Below, piece after piece: positions 57,690-64,000 of a stretch of 64,000 nt of DNA. Position 1 is the stretch's first letter. The number at the start of each line of letters is the position of its first letter. The DNA is taken from NCBI GenBank assembly GCA_030704615.1, contig CM060733.1, positions 34,722,001 through 34,786,000 on the forward strand, read 5' to 3'. The notes under the pieces were generated by a model. The model was not told where the DNA came from, did no database searches, and saw only the letters and a program-made list of their open reading frames with translations. The translations under genes were made by a program, and so were the position numbers. Source of the DNA: Takakia lepidozioides. Its lineage: Eukaryota; Streptophyta; Takakiopsida; Takakiales; Takakiaceae.

Positions 57690-59080
57690 TCAAGAGATCC
57701 GTATTGAGTTGGCCACTGACACGCCAATCTTTCGGAGACCCTATAGATACAGTGACATGGAGAGGTCTTTGATTCAGTTGAGGACTCAAGATCTCTGGGA
57801 GGCAGGTTTGGTGGAGTTCTCTGATGGAGAGTATGCTTCAGCCACAGTGATGCCAGCCAAGAAGGATGTCTATGGCAATTGGACGGAGAGACGATGTGTG
57901 CGGTGATTACCGGCCTGTTAATCGTCAGACCAAGTCCAATATGTATGCCATGCCGACACCAGAGGAGATCTTTGATGCCATTGGGCATTCCAAGGTCTTT
58001 AGCACGTTGGATTACGATCCGGATATCACCAGTTGCCGATCAAGGAGGCGGATAAGCAAAAGACGGCATTCTGGGGGATCAATGAGCACGGGAAGGATTG
58101 CCTATACCAGTGGCGGTTTTTACCATTTGGCTTAAAAACGCTCCCGCTGAGTTTTCAAGAGTCATGGACAGGATTCTAGCAGGGTGGAGTTTGCTCGGTG
58201 CTACATAGATAACATCATCATCTTTAGTGCTACGGTGGAGGAGCATGAGAGACACCTTCAGGGGGTATTTGAGCGCTTAAGGACGCACGGATTGAAGTTA
58301 CATCCAGGCAAGTGCAAGTTTTTCCACAACCAGATTGACTATCTGGGTCACATGATATATCCTGGAGGATTGGGGGTACAGCAGACTAAGGTAGAGTCCA
58401 TTGCACATGTTTCCACGCCCCACGGATGTGAGCCGAGTTCGAGCTTTCATGGGTTAGCAAACTATTACAGACGGTTTGTTAAGGGATTTAGTGCCATTGC
58501 AAAGGCTCTAACCAAGCTGACCAAGGTGGACCAGGAGTGGCAGTGGGAAGATGAGCAAACAAGCTTTTCAAGAGCTCAAGGCGAGGTTAACCTCGGCGCC
58601 CATCTTGAGACGACCTATCAGGGGGCGTCCTTTTCAGCTACATACAGATTGGAGCATGCTGGGGCTTGGAGCGGTGCTCACATAGGTGGATGATGAGGGA
58701 AGAGAGTTCGTAGTGGCTTATGCTAGCCGCTCGAACAATGCTGCAAGTCAAGTATAGCTCATATGAGGGAGAATGCTTAGCTGCAGTGTGGGCCGTGGCA
58801 CACTTCAGGTGCTATCTATACGGCAATCTCTTCACCCTTGTCACGGATCACCAACCACTCAAGTGGTTGATGGAGTTAGACAAGCTTACGGGGAAGCTTG
58901 CACGGTGGGCACTCATCCTTCAAGAGTATGACTTTCAGGTGGTGCATCGACCGGGTTTGGTCAATCGCAATGCAGATGGGTTGAGTCGCAATCCATGCAC
59001 GAGCCAGCAGGATGACACTGGAGCTCGGTGGCATGGTGAGATGGACGAGGAGATGGTGCCCGGATGGCATGCATCTGCAT
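57690..59080 (+). pseudogene. pol: Gypsy-DNMT element: reverse transcriptase and RNase H
   Basis: RT blocks are IFRRPYRYSDMERSLIQLRT, LWEAGLVEFSDGEYASATVM, DYRPVNRQTKSNMYAMPTPE, VFSTLDYD, FARCYIDNIIIFSATVEEHE and KLHPGKCKFF...YLGHMIYPGG, then ANYYRRFVKGFSAIAKALTK. RNase H is SYEGECLAAVWAVAHFRCYL, LVTDHQPLKWLMELDKLTGK and DFQVVHRPGLVNRNADGLSR. The catalytic YxDD reads YIDN (58202-58213), so an active-site Asp is lost. Frame changes lie near 57900, 58020, 58130-58170 and 58560-58720. Confidence 0.9.
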
Positions 59081-59299
59081 TTCTGTGTATCTTGGCAGCG
59101 GAAAGCCAGGTTGGACCTGCAACAGGGATGACTGTAGATCAAGTGTCTGAGGACCCTGAGGCCAGAATGAGCAAGGTGGCGCCAAAGATATACATGGGTT
59201 CAGTTGTGTTGGACTACCTCCGCACTGGAGACACTGCAGCCACTGTGACTGCCAAGGAGAGGGATCGGATCCTACAACGAGCCAAGAGGTTCAAGTGGG

Positions 59300-60290
59300 A
59301 GGGGACACACCTGCTCCGAGTGTGGGAGGATGGTCGAGTGAGGGACTGTGCCTCACCCAACACAGCGGGCACGGTTAGTGCGGCATGCCCATGAGGAGTT
59401 GGGGCATTTTGGGGTGCGACGCACTCATAGTCTACTGCAGGGGCAGTATTGGTGGCGTGGTATGCACACAGAGGTGCAACAATTTGTGGCTAGGTGTGGT
59501 GTGTAACAGGTGCGTGCTTCATTCAACGCCCCTACTCCACAATTGCACCCTCTTCGATCATGGGATTGGGCTACAGGTGGAGTCTTGACTTCGCAGGGCC
59601 GTTGCCACTGACCATGCGTCACAACAAGTACGTATGCATTTGGAGAAGTGTTGGTTCCATTGCCTGATAAGGCTAGTGAGGGAGCTGCGTATACATTCTT
59701 GGATTGTGTGCTTAGCCGATTCGGTGCTCCAGCTGAGGTATTCACGGACCAAGGGAGAGAGTTCTTGGGGGAGTTTCAGGCTTTGTGTGACAAGGCCTTG
59801 ATAGACCACCGCACCACTTCTCGGGATCATCATAAGGCCGATGGCTTGGCAGAGAGAGTTGTTCAGACAGTAAAGAGGGATTTGCGCAAGTATGGCTTGC
59901 AGAAGGGACACCTAGGAGATTGGGACCTTCAGTACCCCTGGTTAGCCATGGGCTACAGGTTCAGCAAGCAAGCATCACTTGCCTCCTTCTCACCATACTT
60001 TCTTCTCTTTGGCCGAGAGCCGGATTTGCCTATATCCATTCGCAGAGAAGCTGCTACAGTTCTTAATCTTGACGATCCAGACGTGTGGGCACGTGCATGT
60101 GAGCAGCGTGCAGAGTTGTTCAAGAAAGTCATGCCCATGGCTTTCGAGAACCTTGCCATTGCACAACCGTGATACGTTGAGGTATGCTACCATACGTGGT
60201 GGGGGCTATCGTCCTGGGGTTCGGAGATTCAACCCTGGTGACTATGTCTATCTGCAGCAGACTGCTCCTACGACCTTGGATGTGACTGCA
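59300..60290 (+). pseudogene. pol: Gypsy-DNMT element: integrase
   Basis: The HHCC zinc module (LVRHAHEELGHFGVRRTHSL, then QFVARCGVCNR) spans about 59370-59510. The catalytic core has WSLDFAGPLPLTM (59.58 kb), VFTDQGREFLGEFQALCDKA (59.74 kb) and DHHKADGLAERVVQTVKRDL (59.83 kb), giving the D,D-35-E triad. YFLLFGREPDLPISI and FNPGDYVYLQQTAPTTLDV follow (to 60290). Frame breaks occur near 59395, 59640 and 60175. Confidence 0.9.
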
Positions 60291-60302
60291 TGACGTGTTA
60301 TT

Positions 60303-60605
60303 TTGAGGGTTCGAGAGGTCTTGCCCTCAGGCGTCTTGGTCTTGGAAAGTCGGGATGGCATCACTTGGAAGGACCATGTGCGTAATTGTGCGCCATGTCA
60401 CCTTCCGAATGTCGATGGCAGGATTGACCCAAACCTGGCAGTGGTATCTGCAGGTTTGAGGTGCATGTTGTGTGGGTCTGCTAAAGGGGCAGCCACCATG
60501 ATGGTGTGTGATCGATGCTCTAGAGGTTGGCATATGGGATGCTTGACTCCACCTCTTGAGATGGTTCCGGATGCGGATTGGTTATGTCCACATTGCATTG
60601 GATAG
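60303..60605 (+). CDS. Gypsy-DNMT element: C-terminal PHD finger
   Basis: The open frame (100 codons, TAG at 60603-60605) continues the post-integrase region (VREVLPSGVLVLESRDGITW, GPY/Y-type tail). It ends in a C4HC3 PHD finger at 60462-60596: CMLCGSAKGAATMMVC, DRCSRGWHMGCL and DWLCPHC. Spacing is C-x2-C-x11-C-x2-C-x4-H-x2-C-x14-C-x2-C, with the conserved Trp two residues before the last Cys pair. PHD fingers read histone H3 tail states. Its place, where chromoviruses carry a chromodomain, suggests integrase targeting to a chromatin state (inference). The finger itself is undamaged. Confidence 0.87.
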   Translation: MRVREVLPSGVLVLESRDGITWKDHVRNCAPCHLPNVDGRIDPNLAVVSAGLRCMLCGSAKGAATMMVCDRCSRGWHMGCLTPPLEMVPDADWLCPHCIG

Positions 60606-60864
60606 TGGGAGTGGATACAACCATGGAAGACTAACAAGAAACGCAAGGCCCAGCTACTAGGAGACCTTGAACACACGAGGTCCTGGCTCAAGTTCACAGA
60701 TTGCAAGACGACGACTAACGATGGGGCTACTCTTGTACCCGGGCTCTTGGTCTATAGAGTTTGAGTACAATAGGGACAGTGATAGAGGACTTAATACGGC
60801 TGTGGCTATTACATCTTGTAGCTATCTGGAGGTAGAGGGACCTATCCACCAGCTAGGGGGGCGA

Positions 60865-61020
60865 TTGTGGCACACTACTTTATTGTGCATATATGTGTGG
60901 TGTGGTTTGGACAGCGATGTAGTTGTGTAGCGATATATAGATTGCCCGTCAGATTCTGCTTGTAAATCAATCTTGTTAGCCAGCGATTGCAGGGCCTGCA
61001 CCTGGAGCTCCAGGAACATC
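60865..61020 (+). repeat. Possible 3' LTR remnant of the Gypsy-DNMT element
   Basis: It follows the purine tract aggggggcg, starts ttgtggcacactactttatt and contains a catatatg TATA-like word. No second copy is in the window, so this is tentative. Confidence 0.35.
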
Positions 61021-61538
61021 AATAATCAGCAATCTCCTCCAGCAAAATGGCTTTAAGCGGAACTCACTGGCTCAATGAGTTCCAGATCAATAACCTTTCC
61101 AAACCTGCCTTCAAATGCTCACCCCTGAGATCAGAACACCTGCCAAACACAACTGTCAGATGCTCAATCTACACAGTTGATGAGAACACCTGTGCCACAT
61201 GTCTTCAGACATCATCTTTTGATTAAATCGCTCAAAGCACTCGCTTGCATGTGACGTTTCTACACATATCCGCCACTTCACCATAGCGTAACCGTCACCG
61301 CGTCCTCAACGAGGTTGTGTGAAGTCCCCAGCAATTGCAGAAGGAAGGCAGAACATGTCAAGCTGCCAAGGGAGCCGGAAGACGTGAAGTTCCGTCTTAA
61401 AAATACGTTGCGTTTGCCCATTAAAGTTGCACTATCAACTAACACCTCCATCCGTTTCTCACTTTCAAAACAAAAACCACAAGTGCTAAAACTAAACTCA
61501 CCTCCGGCACTCACAGATGCAAGCTCATCTCTCTCGAG
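61021..61538. other. No gene firmly recognised
   Basis: A minus-strand frame 61562-61278 (contains MEVLVDSATLMGKRNVFLRR and a Ser/Leu-rich stretch) could be a transit-peptide-like start of a captured gene, but I cannot name it. Confidence 0.3.
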
Positions 61539-61899
61539 TGATTGACAAGCTAAGAGACACACTGTTTACACCAGAAACAAAATGAATCCATCAGCATCAC
61601 TCTTTAAAAACAGAAGTCGAGCCAGGGGCACCCCAAGCTATGGGGACTTCACCCCACAAACAACCTATCCTCCTATCATAAGCACACTCAGTTCTAAACG
61701 CATGAAGGAGCTCGGTCGCGCAGGCTCAACTCGAGAGAGATGAGCTACGCGACTGACGCTCTCGTGAAGATAAGATGGTTCAGGTGTCAAGCTCAAACTT
61801 GACACCTGACTTAACACTTGAACTAAATCCAAGTGTTAAATACAAATAACTAGTTTTATTCTAGTTAGTTTCACACTGTGTTTATTTAACTTGACAGCT
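61539..61899. repeat. 360-bp direct repeat, copy 2 (LTR-like)
   Basis: This is the partner of 50053-50412, with only a few differences. Both copies end gacagct, after which the flanks diverge. Confidence 0.9.
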
Positions 61900-63231
61900 A
61901 CTACAGAGTTTCTTAAGGGGATCCAGATTTTATATTGCCCAGAGAAACAGCCAAATTCTCCTTGTGCTTTTGTGTTCTCCAGCCGAAATCTAAGACTCTG
62001 CACTTATTGGAATCTCTACTTGACAAACATTTACAAACTTGTCAAAAGAAGTGGTGAGAATATTCTAGTGCTCAAATTCAATATCAAATCCACAGTTGGT
62101 GATACCGACCACCTCCTCTAGTTCACAATGATTTTTTACTTGCATGTTCGAAGGCCCCTTTCCAATTCAAATCCCAGATGCAGCATGTAAGGGAACCCTC
62201 CTGTACCACTGCCCTTAACTCATGTGTCTCTATTGCCCTCCTCACTAAAATCTGTTTCAAGATTGAATAGCTCGGTTGGGTAAACTTGCCAACCAGGCGA
62301 TGACTCAAATCGCGCACAGATCTATGTCCACGAAGTGACTGTAGCACAACTTACATTTTTGCAACAACCTTCGGAGGAGGATCGAGAGTGGGCCTCAAAC
62401 TGACTGATGCAGAAGATGGCTAGAGCACTAGAATCAAACTGTTGGGCATAAATACTACTCAAGGTATCAAGGATCATAGATAGCCCCAACTATTCAAGAT
62501 ACCTCTCGCAACACAACTATAATGTCATGGCAATGACAACAAAGGTCCTTCAAGGATCTGAGTATACCAGATACATTTCTGGATCTGACTTTCCTTTGAA
62601 ATCATGTCTGTCTTATGATCATCTTCCGGCGATGGGTCATGACAGGCCCCCATGATCCGGTCATTCTCTCCAGGCATTACAATCATCTCTCCTCCCTCCT
62701 TACAAGTGATTATGAAATCTCAAGAATGAACATTCGCTGGATACACACTCATCATTATTGATTCCATCTGCAGTCTTGGGGGTAGAAATATAGTGAGGTC
62801 AAAATTTTGATTTAAAAGAACATTTCGAGAATATTTCGAGAACGTCAAGAAGTGGACTTCAATCTGAGCCAAAAGGTCAATTGACCCTGCTGCTGCAATT
62901 GCTCTACATCGAGCACAAGACTACACCGATTCAGAAGCCCACCCCCTCAACTAACTACCTCTCCAGATGACCCTAGCCTGCAAACAGTTCCCGCTTAAAC
63001 TCATCATGTTACCTAACTGCGCAATGCAGCTCTACAAGTTTAAAATGTAACATTTCTGCTTAGTTCGACTGTTGTACAGCTGCATGTTTGGATCGTGAAA
63101 TTAAAATAAATTAGCATTGTCAAAGAAACTACATCACTGAAAACCAGCAAACTGATTTCGTTGCTCGTTCACCAGCCTTTGAAGCTCTATCTGGCAAGTG
63201 ATGGTGATGTTCTTGGCGACACCAAACGTCG
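61900..63231. other. No gene recognised
   Basis: A minus-strand frame at 62123-62347 (VRDLSHRLVGKFTQPSYSIL) has no recognised family. The rest is AT-rich without structure I can name. The right end is the 3' flank of MOZART1. Confidence 0.4.
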
Positions 63232-63651
63232 TCAACGGATGCTGCACACAACACATGATCAAGTAAACTTGTTACGATTAACTCATAAAACGGAAGCTTG
63301 TTCAGGAGTGGTCTGATCAACACTATGTAAAGTGCATAACACGATTCAATTGAGGCCGTCCCAAACATACTACAAACCCACACTAGTATTCTCGAATTGA
63401 ACTCTGAAATTTTGGTTCAAGCTCCTAGACACGGTCGATTGCAGAAGAATCCTGTACCTTTCAGAAAGTGCCGCTGCCTCTCGACGAAGCTCTTTCACGA
63501 CCGCGGCTAGGGCCTCGGGGTTGACGCCATGCTCGCAGAGCGCAATAAGAATGGAAAGCGTCTGCCGATCCAGACCAGTTCCCAGCAAATTGGACATCAG
63601 GTGCGCCAGGTCCAACGCCTCTCGCGCCCTCTGCACTCCCACCCCATCCAT
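63232..63651 (-). CDS. MZT1: Mitotic-spindle organizing protein 1 (MOZART1/GIP)
   Basis: This small subunit of the gamma-tubulin ring complex recruits it to nucleation sites through GCP N-termini; in plants (GIP1/GIP2) it acts at the nuclear envelope and spindle. Exon 1 (63651-63458) encodes MDGVGVQRAREALDLAHLMS, then NLLGTGLDRQTLSILIALCE, HGVNPEALAAVVKELRREAA and ALSE, the near-complete family core. A consensus donor (AAAG/GTACAG) is followed by an acceptor (TGTGCAG) at 63242 and a ten-base exon (63241-63232) that adds SIR and a stop, giving 67 residues, close to the usual 70 or so. Without splicing the frame would run to 93 residues. The start is the first Met before the conserved core. Confidence 0.92.
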
Positions 63652-64000
63652 CTCTCTCTCTCCCTCCCTCTCCTCAATTCAAACCCCAGCGGACCTCGAT
63701 CACAAACACACCCTGGCTCTCCTTCTCGCTTCTCTGCTTGACACACAGTACTATTTCATACTTCAACCTAACGGAACCTTCCTCTCTGTGAGGGATATGC
63801 CGTTCGGTAATCATCCATCTTCTTTGAACGACTGAGGCTGGTGTCCAAGTGTGAGCAATACACGCTATTTCATGCACCTTTTTTGCCTCTTCACTAGACC
63901 GCAAACAAAACCCATCCTGCAAGTGGCGAAATTGGTTGCAATCTCGGACCACCCAACAATCTTTGAGATGAACTTGGTAGCCCTGTGGCAACCTGAAGAA
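63652..64000. promoter_or_regulatory. Upstream region of MOZART1, with CT-rich stretch
   Basis: tctctctctctccctccctctcc lies within about 30 bases of the start codon; on the transcribed strand this is a GA-rich leader. No other gene is recognised up to the window end. Confidence 0.4.

Larger units (their letters stand above)
52040..61020 (+). mobile_element. Ty3/Gypsy element with captured DNA methyltransferase and PHD finger
   Basis: In order on the plus strand: leader ORF and gag (52.08-54.9 kb), protease (55.5-55.9 kb), cytosine-5 DNA methyltransferase (56.23-57.24 kb), RT and RNase H (57.7-59.0 kb), zinc-binding and catalytic integrase (59.3-60.2 kb), PHD finger (60.46-60.6 kb). A purine tract aggggggcg at 60856-60864 precedes sequence starting ttgtggcacac that may be the 3' LTR. 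No matching 5' LTR was found near 51.8-52.1 kb, so the element may be 5'-truncated. Many stops and frameshifts show a dead copy. Gag-PR-RT-RH-INT is normal for Ty3/Gypsy; the two extra modules are not. Confidence 0.9.

Noticed and set aside
50053-61899. Direct repeats as LTRs of the Gypsy-DNMT element itself
   Set aside because: No primer-binding site or polypurine tract abuts them, host fragments lie between the repeat and gag, and a better purine tract lies at 60.86 kb; left open as a separate element.

Overview
The window looks like nuclear DNA of a land plant, most likely a seed-free lineage such as a bryophyte. That is inferred from gene types, not from a database match. It holds a nuclear photosystem I gene with a chloroplast transit peptide (psaF), a plant LIP2 octanoyltransferase, a MOZART1/GIP gene, malectin-like/LRR receptor kinase pieces with 72-bp LRR exons, CYP85-clan P450 exons and many plant-type transposons. 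Only three genes look intact: psaF (minus, 44682-45848), LIP2 (plus, 47251-47937) and MOZART1 (minus, 63232-63651). Everything else recognisable is a transposon, a duplicated fragment or a pseudogene.

Layout. 0.4-3.6 kb is the first copy of a segmental duplication (receptor-kinase 3' half plus a P450 exon), cut off by a Ty1/Copia element (3645-8698). 9-12 kb holds small repeats (a tRNA-like sequence, a dispersed repeat pair, a TIR MITE and a foldback). 12.4-18.2 kb is a rearranged Ty3/Gypsy element on the minus strand abutting a LINE (18.2-19.9 kb). 20.8-22.95 kb is a decayed DDE transposase with a GCM-like zinc domain. A palindromic tandem array (23.18-23.61 kb) lies beside a CACTA-type accessory ORF that carries an FCP1/SCP-like phosphatase domain (23.57-26.8 kb, minus). 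A CACTA Tnp2 transposase follows (27.2-29.1 kb, plus). 29.3-31.6 kb is an unrecognised broken coding region. 32-39.8 kb is the LRR receptor kinase with the second copy of the duplication, and 41.6-43.8 kb is an orphan malectin-like ectodomain. psaF and LIP2 are divergent around an ACGT-rich shared upstream region. 49.4-51.6 kb contains broken pieces of glutamate synthase, PsaG and ribosomal protein eL20. 52-61 kb is a Ty3/Gypsy element, and MOZART1 closes the window.

The most striking object is that last retroelement. Its pol region carries a cytosine-5 DNA methyltransferase domain (motifs I, IV, VI, VIII and a C-terminal IX/X-like block) between protease and reverse transcriptase, and a C4HC3 PHD finger after the integrase. 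A mobile element with both a DNA-methylation writer and a chromatin-reader module suggests that it manipulates its own chromatin. This copy is dead: the catalytic Pro-Cys is Pro-Tyr, the RT YxDD is YIDN, and there are stops and frameshifts. A 360-bp direct repeat (50053-50412 and 61539-61899) brackets it together with the PsaG and eL20 fragments. Several frameshifts in the window are one-base changes in homopolymers, so some could be assembly errors.
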